Shown here: piece after piece, positions 32,001 through 33,563 of the stretch
How the letters are laid out: each line of letters begins with the position of its first letter
Position numbering within the stretch: position 1 is the stretch's first letter
Assembly: GCF_030908245.1 (NCBI RefSeq)
Contig: NZ_JAVFJJ010000002.1
Location: 124,001-188,000, forward strand
Direction of reading: 5' to 3'
DNA: 64,000 nt
From: Sinomonas sp. ASV322
GTDB taxonomy: Bacteria; Actinomycetota; Actinomycetes; Actinomycetales; Micrococcaceae
Translations under genes and position numbers: made by a program
The notes under the pieces: generated by a model
Told to the model about the DNA's origin: nothing
Seen by the model: the letters and a program-made list of their open reading frames with translations, nothing else
The model's database searches: none

Positions 32001-32086
32001 TCAACAACCCTCCAGAGCGCAGACGAGACCACGGATCGGCCACCGATCACTAGGGACGATGCGATGCATCGTCGACCACAGAACAT
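1..32086 (-). CDS. Giant secreted modular protein: metzincin domain, beta-strand repeats, RTX repeats (C-terminus beyond window)
   Basis: One minus-strand frame stays open from about 32086 to the left edge, at least 10,695 codons. I spot-checked that frame at about 31612, 28483, 24880, 17770, 11989, 6037 and 1393, and it always gave sensible protein. The N-terminus has a hydrophobic stretch (about residues 31-45, LVAVSAAFAMAFAMA) typical of a signal peptide. Then come a metzincin protease domain (about 60-190), a PAPTSAS linker (about 200-362), Thr/Ala/Val/Gly-rich beta repeats to about residue 6,500, more varied beta domains with modules of the form GDxVxY..PIxGLxDGxxYxV, Calx-beta-like segments (about 8,840-8,890), and RTX-like GGxGxD repeats from about 10,000. 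Likely an extracellular or surface adhesin or matrix protein with proteolytic activity. The start is uncertain: ATG at 32086 directly follows a GTGGGGA; GTG at 32050 or 32032 is possible. The function is inferred from architecture only. Confidence 0.9.
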   Translation of the reverse strand, partial: MFCGRRCIASSLVIGGRSVVSSALWRVVERLVAVSAAFAMAFAMATPSGTFNVAAFRTGQWSLSGPELANHQDAPSLPAAPVTTAITLADIQSVYGAAAALWSGHDVSAAHFAIAPLSGTTLAVTNGTAITVSPNAAGWGWSVGSVATNRMDLQTVIAHELGHVLGLADIEGGSDLMSRVLNPGERRTTTTLTVPAPAPTPAPSTSSTSPAPTSAAGAPTSTTSTATAPASSTTTTSSTSPAPTSAAGAPTSATSTATAPASSTTTTSSTSPAPTSASPAPTSASPAPTWASPAPTSASPAPTSASPAPTWASPAPTSASPAPTSASPAPTSASPAPTSAAGAPTSASPAPTSASPAPTSAAPTPWALQMHSTAATLAFHADGTVTFEGQSRALSTISSISVMGTIGDDTLTVDRGTANPNITVSFDGGPGFDTLVTAGTVVSERSVAVNGTTGTLYLDATTINYTDIEPITNTGTATDLKFVLGSGDDKATLTQAGGLLTLASTNGGFESTTFSAPTSSLTVDGGAGWNTITLSGTISLGAAALVLDFQKIALTSGTALAAGNVTLAAADTVTGGPSNPLTNPRSCATLATHCGDVEVTLQDSQVTSGAFTAQATASVTPDPTDTLAYAVNVSSKALVSLLGTTQLTATGDVVLSSQSTVGPVTLVKKYADAAIVSSDAEVTIGGTAVVKATGKTTVSSSSSVDAGATPGSDAAKSEGSADSSGTASKDASVAIITVSTTAVSKVTNTAHLEVTGALNIGATNHAGLNGVGDASLATSGAGIAVVNLSQTTQAVIDSTSATPTNAASITLTATVDGANTASAKAGKGGSTANDKPVNDPSRANGQATTADGAIGLAGALAVSVFNAVTTVAVQAANLVTAGALLLKSVSQVASTATGDGSSTDGSGSGVGVGIGIGVATLVTEAFIAGGAVIQAGSVTVESDETRTGGSNFASSATSGKASSASTGVGAAGSFALTLVNGKTLAEIRGAGNALTGATAGVAPAVALKATGNHVDSATANAAQSGGSVGIGASIALGIIDTIVAARLVKDAGLTGAGALTLSATGSDATTTSATGGAQGGSNASLMGVVAITISNVQTLASILSGPALALAGALTGTAIQTAAATTTATGSTTAGSGASLAAGISFALTSATHAVDSSIDRSTTAGGDVAMSADGKSTTSTTATSSAAGAQGGSTSSPTSTDSSGKTANQKADSQLGFAGGKSSTNGGSGSGAASTPAASDSSGAPITVAAAMAFNLVTSSSTSEQAPATTLSTPGKASYASANTTTAQASADGSATTGGSGNVIGAAIAIDKATVVNEASIGAGASLAATGLTLTALNHADPSAPGTPIANGTGATAKSGASSAGGSLGIAGSFALNIANLSTTAAIHAATATTTDPLGGVNLGGSGNAAATASSSSANGASATSAQSTGGSGGTFGMGASIGLNLVTDQVFAGVDELALGTRGPPLTGINNFTIQATNSDTLTTAIDGGAGGANISLAPAIGITLANVSTIAGIGGADPSLGTTTLSGAVSATADQTAKATTTAKGAAMAASGGTLALGIALALTVLDATSSAPLDRTLSAASASFTAHHTESTTTTGTASAAGAQGEGSDTSGKDVNGKADAALGDAKGKQTANGGKTTSTSATPKTTVDKTSGGSGSISVAAAIAISIVGVTTTAELAAGMTLTTSGAAAFAADTNADSVTEAKGDATSPSSLGIGAAVAINKVTVATQAIVPAGAIVNAGSLALSATERVLGADNVNTLSAKATSGATAGADIGLAGSFALNLVNVQTQALVLGTVALTINATVTGASGDVTLTAGQATENTASAAAKADASGGASGLGASVALDLINDDTTASLGSSATVTGAHQLTGTATGSDKATTTSSGGAAASGSGSLSLAASLALTISNVSTTASILAGPATTISAGATFHAAQTATVTGTANGAAQGGSTLALGLSLALTIANHAVDSSLDRSLTAGADVGFLAEGTSQVSDASTASAAGAKGTSSDTSGKDVNGKADSTSGTAAGLQNANSTKTTTAPTSPKATTDSGGSTGGSGTIAVAAAISVTLSTQTVTSVLATGLTLATTGKATFAAAADTDAKATADGSATSSSGAGIGAAVAINLANATVLASVVAGATANVGSLVLSATERVVGTDSINSFDAEAKSGATAGSDIGLAGSFALNLVNVSATATLAGTVSLPATGDVTITAGSSTENIAKATAATNITGGTLGLGASVALNLINDSVAGTIGAGATLTGGHAVAITATNSDKATTNAEGGAKATGQTTLSLAASLALTISEVSTTASILAGTALSLAGGITAHADQTATVTATAKGASSGGSTLGLGIALALTIADHTVDSSLYRNTTAGANVSFAADGLSQSSSTATASAAGAEGQGASGKDSSGKDVNQKGDQSLGTAKGLQSTNSGGKTTSSSSTPSTKQDSGGTNITVAAAVAINLVTSTTTALLAPSTSLAVNGGGSASFATTNHTDAVATADGSASNSSTLGIGAAVAINLATVRNEASLGIGSQLSASGLTLSATMRTAGSSTQHTITATASAGAANTSGTLGLAGAFALNVANLTTLATIHADATTTLPAGTTGNVQLMGGAASMTAASSSNSTTKAKAKQDGTGTVGIGASVGINLVNDTVYAGIDQVADPSRGPPLTGAGTVTIKATTTSVIDNEVDAGGKGGGVTVTPAVAVTIATLRTSASLGASSTALTASGAVQATATQNATTTTIAKGDTTVGSTAGFGISLALAIVDDGVDSGSARSITSSGAVSFQASGTSATTTTAEAAAEGAGGQTTSGASGKDSSGTDVNQKADSKLGAAKQTQSDNSNGQTTSTSSTPKAASNDNSGASISVAAAVAINVVTTASRTWFANGVVIHAGGVVTLASTADTDARATGRGDSTADASVGIGAGVSVNKVDITNTALTGTATITGTGLVVSAGMTPGGVGDVLRVWNAADGAWKTIDSGKQLPGPSAGDLAAAKAQSGSGASAHNAGIYKYDGSSAKWILQTDAGASIASGSTLPTTPSANQLFVLMAPKDGQPAGSVWQWNGSAWVFVTKLAYDDFDSLPADSIEKDTLFNLTAQDGSNAPGIYKRSASHTWTATTITVTDGDHLPASPTDGQVFRLWEHEVTATAYAGVGKATSVGIAGALAINIVSEHTAALLQTGASATLTTAGVSLTALANSYDLAKATSKAEVGSATGVGASVALTVLPDNTVRAGAQDGATLTGGTSLTIDAMGFRELPTTAEGGTSGGTAVTPVVALVVSVGDTVEARLGTPAAGGPGYSVSAGGSGAVVVHATHVNRISTVGDAEAAGKSTAVGIDVSVNAVVSWSTTATIARNVSAASVDVLASSEITSEAKSVASAKGSSDSDSQSGDSKANEQANGSNPNTQSTKSSTAGMPSSSGGTNGSNGATGANSQSSSQSGSSGGGTGVAAAIGVNWVNATTSGSIAAGVTVTATSGAVSVQGLMLAAATARGMGSAIDLQKDTGVGAAIGLNVQILTTTATIGAGAHVTGQTGVTVKAGTPDSKHNTFVIWGISAGAGNNSAGVAASAAVQILLLTTTASVGAGAVVSAPAGGITIAAADNVIFQNIALSGGFSKGNGTAIGGAISVNYFEITTKAFADSSAATPTSLDASGAISVTAAESLAGQEPETPLKGKITLPNVTNVAAGGGASSGGAAVSGSFVIQIFSIDTQAYLGAGAKVNQTIGLGGTGQSLTVMATGGYTLIDFAGALSLSKSSAAVGLTVIVDVFNVNAAASIGSGALVTAGGTVTVDAESAENMTEVSVAGGVSGSSAAVTGAVVVVVLNQGGSSPKVTALIGAGASVTGSGGVAVTASKTGTVNLAAGNLAIGGGSAGVGASAVVVVRDSTVDASVGAGATVHAGGSGLVVSATQDAHYLFLAVGGAGGNSAGVAGSVVVNVTGDTTKAHIDASSTITQGTSTAVLAQDTTTVFSLAGVLTAGGTAGVGAGVDVEVLTKDTEAWIGHATTVSGSGNLSVDAISSEKITSVSVGGGFAGTAAVNVNAAVPAISITTKAYLQDGAAAGDGVTATMGGTVRVNADEALTANVIAGNISASGTAAVGAAVAVPVITKETHAWIGNYAVVSGAGATGVDVASGSYTVTPHDPRFAPSDIAGGTTIHVDAHGFANGDQVQYDAGYGLPISPLVQGGQYYVKVIDPNHFQLYSTPDLSGSPITLSGGTGESHRVFKTTEANVTQDQTPRFNPDNAVNLGTNSIHLPYTLGTINDNDAVVYSSGGGAPIGGLVDGGTYYYKGVVGGFQLLDKPSDKGGHVIALGAGWTGRSHSLARQGDAPAGDASAMGPRDIAKGTTTGFRGVAVTANNSDSVGAFGVGLGFSGTAAVTLAGAVAVVTVHTSAHIGQNAKVNCGATCASNVAGADAGQSVQVSAANQFYQLGIAFTLAIAGSAGVSIPVAVRVVNLDTYAYIGTGSTVNARNSISVTADGKDTILSFAVGAGGGTVGVAGTVAVTVLTVHTFACTGTPGGSDLFACTGNGATLSAGNNVVVAATDATKLLLITVALAGGYVGVGAAVGVASLTKQVRAYLGAGSTVDAFAQGAPLAGVPDGTLTGSQSFSGVIVHAGSSENVFGLVPAIAGGFVGVAGGVQVTLLTTSTVASIGGYSSINTVANAAAGAATVQGVSVTATDAFKSLTIAGGAAGGFVGAAGGVDIGTANSSVLAHIDGPSTVKALGNVEVYALSTKDVSTFAVALGVGAVGIAASVSVWSVGTTPTSTYYDSNGGNDRGAWSSSTTYNKGDVVTFNGTQYTATSDIAAGGSDPTVDTAHWRGPSDAMSGNAGSSVTSAGSTAQGGGAGGFQSHTLDGTTAGSASPWSSATAYSSGQLVTFGGSTYSATTDIAAGGADPAHNSAWRLDSGTESSTNARLSSRLLAVNSQISAAAPSSNLGSLALSTAPTGGTAATIDASVDAGGHVNVWAIDRLHVLGVAGAGAAGLGGLGVSVLVLNVSSATNAGIGGTATIKAGAGAGGNVSVKARMDDETVTGVGFVGAAGAVAIGAQVVVINDSSTQNAHIDSSTSASTLIGTVTGQGVTQAGGGIDVATYAKRTANSYAIGVGLGGVAVGVSAAVVNVTGGASATVGNIAVGAAGPVDHLNVSISDNATNDLLAVAFQAGVGGGFAGDLAFVTLGGTASASSGAHGTLGAGGLSVTADGVHTATAKTLNVATGLLAVSVTVARVRNSRSTEALVGPTSAITFSAPAPFLVKATASNSATATAPGGGGGGVQVTVLLAFATVSGHTTAEADGSASNATTITVQAFADNTATASSTTIGVSVIGLSGGVATADITSDAKTEATIGSGASLSGNGAVLIEAGTRNAGNQAVATATLGTFGGVAGVAVLVAAAHDNGAARVRIYGAVTTTSTATTPGAAAIGVHASGTNLATADILTITVAGAFTGSGSMTFAEVGSSAAVEVLGQSGGALNANGLVEVTATSNNHAESSTVLGAGGFAALGVSVPTAKVDGGTNIHLGGTSITGTALTATTKSSNLAEATTKAITMGAIAAQIASASATVGTNATTEAGIGSANVGTGAITVTATSTDTATAQSSGASGAALSVQVFTPDAEIHGSTRAFIAAGSTVVAGALTVLANATPSATGTAKMLGLAAISGTGATPVANIDGTTEVYIGGSSSVSLGTGTADLEATRNANATVTNVDVAVTLVKIAFVDLEATTAGTIAAHIDDGSTLTAGSLILHAGGTSTPTATNGPSGNISVGLASGAYVKTHATDSTTVKAYVGPEGAAADTSHPTTVTVSGTGTAASVVASLTSAPMAFTDMISVSLGFSLVIVTETTTSAPTVKAFLGGSAKVSATAGTVEFIASTNATAIADGRGIGVSAGLAAGATTSTSEFTPTVSAFTVGGGELHGTGVTVSARLNVDSAGHAIRPSVTLAGDSTPSTVDPAYARVRLTGIGVGAGVTAASATATSKPEVSTTVASGTLLSGPGWVNVASVAFNSATAAADSLAVGVVAGIGLAQPTAETGGHVKTDFNGTATGVTTVTVGSTVDSSAVVHGHAAGGGLGAGVTDGTYSATTDMGVSAGVGGTISGSSDVSVQALERNSTTADYSAVSFGGLAAVGTSTVNATDSSSVAANVTGSVTSGGTLSVLAYHNFDGSNFLTDHLVDASGSALTAAIGLAVSNNNLYAKAASTTTATLAAGGTLAAPGGVINVQAMGGNFAKSKLKNAGGAILNVSVSSNPDAEASGTTTASILGNVRVLSGATSGPGAATLKVLAKGNDTAVAGMDESGGGLLSVTSSTSTSHGTPSVGVVLGGSTSVIRVTGDISAQSVGLTDSDASTSSATGGAINVTTFSATATMNPTSTASVTGGASIKAAGAITVDASANPPLPPASDGTFDGVTGVNDAADTITFTANHNANTGDVVTYDAQGHPVVPGLTDGAQYSVIVTSPTSLQLGAVFTGANVNSATNVIDFGLRQHHLHEGDVVVYSAVPLGAGGVTSDVGGLTSNTRYRVHVLDPYRIKLQPIGFTSASVAVNATSVNGGTGLITATNSFSNGDFVTYYQPTPAVTFSSGQVNVVWDGGAKKWVVASGGDVNDVYFAVEDPSNPGTFLDMGFSTGTRVYYAPKSGSTIGIGAGYYYLIRVNGQEYKFADSLCHATGLAGDCGTSSNQAQVALTLAPDTSVAGKAVVQQLWRDLNAPISGLQDGHGYFVVGCPSTGCTSSFSLANSAGGAANTYALDSAQTGGLHTFARDGINISAPTVPAGVADVSNLVYTLVEDIAPASAAGAQRLHGIGDNIPFGATSGDQVVSASATGGGGGAISVSTAASLVQVTSTVGATVGNGAMLDGGTVVVTTHGIVSGKTVSSNDSGGLISVNSASADTHLYMGNAILIDTNATLNAAQGVTVSANSELHPTMIASSSSGGLFAGGGSGETILADYSTTVTVKGSVTAGTAATIESHTAVYAYGKGTADVGGLGVDGTTNLAIRVGRVDGSWIPGSAAVATTQTTIGGSVTGRSVAVGSYVDALRLTGTSSSKATAFGANSQATTAVDVSGLTQTVLSSGAALTASVSTALNAEYRGINIDSYASSTCHCFGGRTSPTASSDISTTAQVAGMSGSTITTSDLTVTVDQLVDHYLRHTDRSGGFLDFGGSDSGGGSQNFRRWIFWESTVIMLGEPNPWVEVDAAGNVTKLVNATVRDLNGHVFTDDPFNNIHTVGQLTGSQFSVDDILYNHGANARFLANVPTNISGGSAPLGEIWGGLGQFQFQQTWNYVKLINGSNLNMIVNKIDVVNTLNPPVVEVRVQKIDAGTGHSVSGLSPPSPGPGPSFDFDIKYTFPPTLVLIKNTCAYTCAGQNPFIRLDNFIENPIGTTDVENASGDILAGPLGAVATKVIRTNILTLSAPHGNIGHQAAQHPVPGTQDAERNPIAVELVRYQSVDGAYHDPVVNADAGGDLVLDLTANRRTDEALGSAFTVTINRLTAGNDLDVVVNDSKNGNDLATNVLVTVNAYTPATSNYHYVFPTGYNPALGADSGPIGSTVSNPGSGQYETHYEPDTADPNLERILRAFGTTTSTLDSAYVFAEARSGDDLDVCHVSTSSAYAAQEPKYCATTAINDATHVVSAATPTTTVTFTINTDVAWTGGSPKGTPVNDPSMFGGYLAADVAQIFLTTNGKITATELAGDMLVGHIDSTQNDVVLTSPQRILDANSQPSIDVTGVNITMTAGTGGVIGGIGVPSDFLEINVDVLRTNTGVLTAIDTASTNTRGVFVTEIGDSNPATTDDLRIHLVRTRGDVSLATVKGSVIDANGPFGQTAAEVIGNTIDIKAVGGSIGAADGTNDLDISSGRFTTPWSTASTTPAATVAFEADTGVFVTEIPDTVDPSDLGAPAPMNVVLARTFTGNVRLTVAKTKARGEDLNLLPCAASTAGGRQYCSLLFVENAPRTTANGQIQRGLIQADQGWVLLRVADNVTTDGYNAAGGGSVATDANPALVASIRAAQWIDIYGDFANTAPGSALGILDPGWGTIMHLHGELWSGTAQTTNGTAVFAGTQTNACVNLLDKDGHACNLTRIFGNTDSDIISLDQTYLRNITRVYGSNTPTPFGSYAPSGDGEDFMFVNQLQTMDVADGMTLTLDGQSGSNTYVINTTGSQPCFAGDPTGSTCHNYVINVLDTGAPTDGQSTLIVNGYDSPLSGYDAHGNPYPTDDIFLLRRSRFIASTPTSNTAGERADDPGFVALLHGQLGARTPLFTGNLSLCFTATGCGAGTAPGRTLMGAPVGTFAQTLVGLRVHLGGPTAGVWTGDYTVASVDPNGTWITFAETLPVGVSLTTEQVPTSNVALANVTVSLLSNDVTTSDPTGNPAIRTQAYERINYDTGIRGRLVVNGLGGNDVFASDDVTVPTTLDGGTGNNTFQIGQIYGRQRDANAFSSNLGISADGITRDTSGGDLNPQDVFATVATTRGWVSRGASAPLTAVGGGGDNLFTVYSNQAPLRLEGVSGNNQFVVRAFALAEVRTGHGLPASMGGKSCTDPSVTLTDAERATCDIVWINAADQIAMPRLTSGFSTAAESDIRTGSGQNQVMYNLNAPVSIDGGTGFNKVVILGTEFADHIVVTAKAIYGAGMSVKYTNVQLLEIDGLEGDDTIDVLSTAPGMVTRVIGGLGSDTINVAGDVAGDVFALNIDGTSSTVNHGVVSTDPNYNGIVADGVPVTVARPGQGQVVITESGGFTAVYEGGCYQLSPTSSTCGTAPPLPSIDSYTVHLAAHPVCAGLSDAQCKVYVTVSAAYPLSAAHAQLTVGNLPDGAPMGNDGDTILVAANLTGSALADFYRQIVLGGASKAVSNRSLVLVFDGTNWNADQTVYVYAVDDHHAEGTRVLTVNHSVISADPNFDGAIVRNVEATVYDNDQADILIGQTDPTTGHLDNGTTVLAGTTVTEVSDQITVQLAMAPAAGQTVVVRLVPGDNMVCLSSADTRFAVAQGAAFSDPTACGASPYVYTVTFTSANWYQPVIVTVHARNVLAPMDPHNTAIIMSIDPSTTDAAYLAAASRIRARVDVQVISDKTAGVFVQQRDGSTLVQACGNAACTIPGTGASYTLRLDSAPTAPVTIFALTDGQVDVATFGGANYAVYGGQRAAQAFTGVINASGSTLTLGNGSDLGNFLSDGFQIGQKIRISGTGTADDGDYQILGLTASSITLDRPLPVARADWANPFVGVVISQLQDAGIFTGTAGHTLTYNTATGALTRDDGTSWLSSGFTEGMVVKISGDANFYKIQSFGSANGGTLNVLYFTSTAKPAAVAPLGTVTQWAAAFTFTPSNWWIQQTVNLVADVNWVVPAGRANLVTFPKQAHRLDQIRGPLMVDGGDTAEDRSLRAAILLPDEGNTPPFRVAAQPPEWQQIDTLNVYDDGARENLTGTLTSTAITGLNMGPDLDFSYLADPVTHRLPWGEPLTFPGGISYGDISVDPNTGKFSMDNSLSTIEVLNIMLGQGNDNFTVKSTLIQGGDIDPITGLRGQVAHHGGITAVQGGGNTPLLLNGTFGVTTVSGSQGLVRLDGLAWSGLGFRAGQLVDAPDGHLYTVTGFANSGSPGSLPGDVMLLAGSTTLPAGPLTGQVSVVDELNAGNGALRTPLPAGWAPTQSMLSIVAGNGIYIANSQAWQALGFRAGQQVYIPGVGVRTIVQFANGTVLNANGTPAGVTLLNADGNPSDGAIMIVDGAPLTPGPLAGVVSAVSRLWVAGSGSITPTSDGGVVAFAGLPAGALAGSGLKVGTLVRIDGVTGYRIITAIDANAGTITVNGGALVAVTSWAGVVSAVRMGGDTITVTGGGGPASPLVLYGDTSQDGVWYGGDPTHLTLHNFGPKPMPHIESANVTLGLSSDGHTGTITLNSCGGACTGSGSFLSDGFAVGQELALSLAVPIVQTASILRSTDRITLASGTWNAAFTTGMQITISGVPGVWTVTGFDSARQTMLLNGPVIAPMPWQTLTVTAVSQYVGIVKAVTATTISVNLVLSLADFPAGPAFPVTTPGATTTGAYSVVVLNRVGNSAPFFIFPLANPFRFSGNNVIDAHALSGLDANGNLESIGVTMYGGAGDDILIGSQTGDQIAGGSGSNTIFGERGENMIYGSAGFNVDLITRVLTVATEGNGPAGYPIAQFPDHDPLKAGPSLIYGAGPGTLPGVNGTTIGQDDNIIFGKFGLITQDVSGARDTTKPVPTKLQKIQTTLLTGGLGAPYTETDGGIGVLSVDSKALQNGADDWIYGGRGRNMIIGGPGNDAIQGGGQNNMMFGDNASIQRTYGNWTNGRFQSLCGSLLYSRSDRVNPCGGTVDAYNSGALLTNGIAQNYRTTNDVPWWAEYKVSNLWQDMDADNGLKWLGSWGNDYMAGAGGSNVMLGEMGDDTIQGGGSIDWVSPGSPTSKLQRVGAFRGPTGCTGVPGSLVCDAVGALTVYPSVERATDGSNYIEGNAGNNVIFGGMGQDDLVGGNSDFYSLTNPFQRPSGGSYSVTYDAYGNPTYVPKSSVVGDLGHNFIFSGAGTELAEDNEVGHIGGLNTTNQQLADGTLPIDVHSRNASTIVASNGDIIRIVGVNGTDTSGCQAATATSAAADCHLLLSNPDTMRYVTYNWDNYDLSRCTLDASGNPISCKYNANGQQVVRGVNLLDYTAGGPDFRPDLFFPPNTPGVCSTSLTQPVCSPILPTAHSMLWDQQLAACAPTLDANGNPVY
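17385..17778 (-). other. Two CBM5/12-like carbohydrate-binding motifs within the giant protein
   Basis: Two aromatic-rich modules interrupt the beta repeats at about residues 4770-4815 and 4852-4900. The first reads TTYNKGDVVTFNGTQYTA, then SDIAAGGSDP and HWRG. The second reads ATAYSSGQLVTFGGSTYSA, then TDIAAGGADP and AWRL. The pattern (Trp, Tyr-x-x-Gly-Asp-x-Val, Gly-x-x-Tyr-x-Ala, Gly-x-Asp-Pro, terminal Trp) is that of chitin/cellulose-binding CBM5/12 modules. Binding of an insoluble polysaccharide is inferred, not shown. Confidence 0.6.
23500..28500 (-). repeat. About 400-residue super-repeats inside the giant protein
   Basis: A hydrophilic marker resembling DSSGKDVNQKADSxLG recurs with its first Asp codon at bases 28483, 27250, 26062, 24880 and 23650 (residues about 1202, 1613, 2009, 2403 and 2813). 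Successive spacings are 1233, 1188, 1182 and 1230 bp, all multiples of three. The marker is followed by a Lys/Thr/Ser spacer and then ITVAAAVAINLV-like strands. A diverged sixth copy (DSQSGDSKANEQANGSN) lies near 21910-21960. Between markers, shorter units of about 60-90 residues carry a GxGAAxAINxAxxxTxA signature, the pattern of bacterial beta-strand repeat proteins. The nested periodicity indicates growth by duplication. Confidence 0.8.
31002..31481 (-). repeat. 21-bp x13 and 93-bp x2.2 tandem repeats encoding a PAPTSAS linker
   Basis: Bases 31002-31274 are thirteen head-to-tail 21-bp units, most reading gacgccgaagtcggggccgg on the plus strand. Bases 31275-31481 are 93-bp units starting at 31275, 31368 and (truncated) 31461. 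All units are multiples of three, so copy-number change keeps the frame. In the gene's frame they encode SPAPTSA heptads, some with Trp for Ser (PTWASPA), and Thr/Ser-rich blocks. This is a flexible Pro/Thr/Ser linker between the protease and the repeat body, and a likely length-variable site. Confidence 0.85.
31520..31910 (-). other. Metzincin (snapalysin/matrixin-like) zinc protease domain of the giant protein
   Basis: About residues 60-190 of the giant protein. HELGHVLGLAD (residues 159-169, bases 31612-31580) fits the metzincin zinc site HExxHxxGxxH/D: His159 and His163 bind zinc, Glu160 is the catalytic base and Asp169 is the third ligand. Asp in that place is characteristic of snapalysin (M7); most matrixins use His. 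Eight residues on, SDLMSRVL gives a Met-turn (Met177). The stretch before it, with DIQSVYGAAAALWSGHDV, is compatible with a short protease domain. No cysteine-switch propeptide is evident. Placement right after the signal peptide means it would be exported first. Residue numbers assume the ATG at 32086. Confidence 0.75.
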
Positions 32087-32358
32087 TCCCCACTACGTAC
32101 CTGTGTGTCGACGGCCGGCGATAGAGATATTCCGCCAGCACTCCGACGACAACCGCAGCCCAGAAACGGCATGCGGCCTGCGAAGCCCTCCCGCTTGACG
32201 GGGTCGTCGAACGACTCCTCCGACAGCGGGTCGGAACCGCATTGGCGATTCCGACGATGAAGCTAGACCCATATGAGCCGGCTCGTCAAGAGCCGTCAAA
32301 TGCAGTCACAGAGCTATCCAATATTGACGGCATTCGTTATATACAAACGGATGTTTTG
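32087..32358 (-). promoter_or_regulatory. Leader and putative promoter of the giant gene
   Basis: This 272-bp gap is less GC-rich than its surroundings. Read on the minus strand it has TTGACG at 32299-32294 with CATATG 18 bp on (32275-32270), and a second TTGACG at 32289-32284 with TAGCTT 18 bp on (32265-32260). Either could be a housekeeping promoter leaving a leader of about 165-180 nt. No gene was recognised in the gap. Confidence 0.35.
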
Positions 32359-33246
32359 TCACGAATGTGGAATTGCGCTGAATTGCGCTGGAAGCGCTTC
32401 CGATTCGCCGATCACAACCGTCCCACCAATGTCGGGATCGCGCACGATTCGCGCGCTGAAACCCGCATCCGCGAAAAGGGCCGCCGTCCCACTCGATTGG
32501 TGCTTGCTCGTCTCGATGAGCAGGTGCCCACCGGGCGCGAGCCACTCCCCCGCCCCGGCCGCGACGCGCCGCTGGAGGTCGAGGCCGTCGGCACCCCCGT
32601 CGAGCGCGGCCCTCGGCTCGTAGTCGCGGGCCTCGGGCGGCATGAACGCAATCGCGCTGCTCGGCACGTAGGGGGCATTCGCCGCGATGACACTGACGCG
32701 ACCGCGCAGGCTTCGCGGCAGCGCCGCGAACAGGTCCCCCGCGTGGGCCTGGCCACCGAACGGCCCGACGTTGCGGCGCGCGACCTCGACGGCGATCGGG
32801 TCGACGTCGGCCGCGTGCAGCTCGACGCCCGGCACCGCGCTCGCCACAGCCGCCCCCACGGCGCCGCTCCCGCAGCAGAGGTCGACGACGACGGGCGCGG
32901 AACCGCCGTCGTCGGCCGCCTTTGCGGCGGAGACGGCGGCTGCCGCAAGCGCGGCAGCCTCGCGCGCGAGCAACTCGCTGCGCCTCCGCGGGACGAACAC
33001 GCCGGGCTCGACGGCGATGCGGAGCCCGTGGAACTCGGCCCAGCCGAGTACGTATTCGAGAGGCTCACCCCCGATGCGGCGTTCAGCAAGCGCTTCCAGA
33101 ATTGGTCCTGAACGCGCCGCCTCTCGGAGGAGCTGAGCCTCGTCTTCGGCGAAAACGCACCCCGCGGCACGCAGCCGCGCGACCAGCGGATCGCCCGCGC
33201 TTGTCACACGCGACGACGATCCGAACTCTGGCTCCTCGAAGGTCAC
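32359..33246 (-). CDS. PrmC/HemK-related protein-(glutamine-N5) methyltransferase-like protein
   Basis: 295 residues. SAM-dependent class I methyltransferase related to PrmC, which methylates the GGQ glutamine of release factors. Visible are the PrmC-type N-terminal helical region with GGEPLEYVLG (residues 59-68), the SAM motif DLCCGSG (122-128), AADVDP (145-150) and the catalytic-loop motif NAPYVP (190-195). True PrmC has NPPY; the Ala variant marks the actinobacterial PrmC-like paralogue family whose substrate is not established. It starts with GTG (33246) and faces dodecin divergently across 58 bp. The giant gene lies 272 bp downstream on the same strand and probably has its own promoter. 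Confidence 0.82.
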   Translation of the reverse strand: MTFEEPEFGSSSRVTSAGDPLVARLRAAGCVFAEDEAQLLREAARSGPILEALAERRIGGEPLEYVLGWAEFHGLRIAVEPGVFVPRRRSELLAREAAALAAAAVSAAKAADDGGSAPVVVDLCCGSGAVGAAVASAVPGVELHAADVDPIAVEVARRNVGPFGGQAHAGDLFAALPRSLRGRVSVIAANAPYVPSSAIAFMPPEARDYEPRAALDGGADGLDLQRRVAAGAGEWLAPGGHLLIETSKHQSSGTAALFADAGFSARIVRDPDIGGTVVIGESEALPAQFSAIPHS

Positions 33247-33304
33247 GGCGATAGTCTGCCATCACCCATCGGGCCAGCGTGGCCCCGACTCTTACGGAGG
33301 AACC

Positions 33305-33514
33305 ATGGCAGGGCACACCTACAGCGTCTCGGAGATCGTCGGAACCTCCCCCGAGGGCATCGACCAGGCGATCAAGAACGGCCTCGCCACCGCGGCGCAG
33401 ACCGTCCGCCACATCGACTGGTTCGAGGTCCAGTCCATCCGCGGTCACATCGACGAGGGCAACGTCGCCGACTGGCAGGTCACGCTCAAGTTCGGCTTCC
33501 GCCTCGAACGCTAG
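33305..33514 (+). CDS. Dodecin family flavin-binding protein
   Basis: 69 residues, the usual dodecin length. Dodecins form hollow dodecamers that store or buffer FMN, riboflavin or CoA. The sequence has the family layout: a first strand with YSVSEIVGTSPEG, a helix (IDQAIKNGLATAAQTV), then WFEVQSIRGHIDEG and a final strand WQVTLKFGFRLE. Trp39, in the family's flavin-stacking position, is present. A clear GGAGG lies 6 bases before the ATG. Single gene, divergent from the methyltransferase. Confidence 0.95.
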   Translation: MAGHTYSVSEIVGTSPEGIDQAIKNGLATAAQTVRHIDWFEVQSIRGHIDEGNVADWQVTLKFGFRLER

Positions 33515-33550
33515 CTCGCGGCCGAGCCCCAAAATGTCGGCCCCAACCCC

Positions 33551-33563
33551 TAACCTGAACCCG
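33551..33563 (+). promoter_or_regulatory. Probable -10 element for a leaderless GTG gene
   Basis: TAACCT (33551-33556) is followed by 6 bases and then the GTG start of the next gene, which has no Shine-Dalgarno sequence. The same TAACCT-N6-GTG arrangement occurs at 34291, so both genes probably give leaderless mRNAs. Confidence 0.5.

Noticed and set aside
32093-32299. 68-codon frame in the leader of the giant gene
   Set aside because: No ribosome site or recognisable domain; it overlaps the putative promoter.
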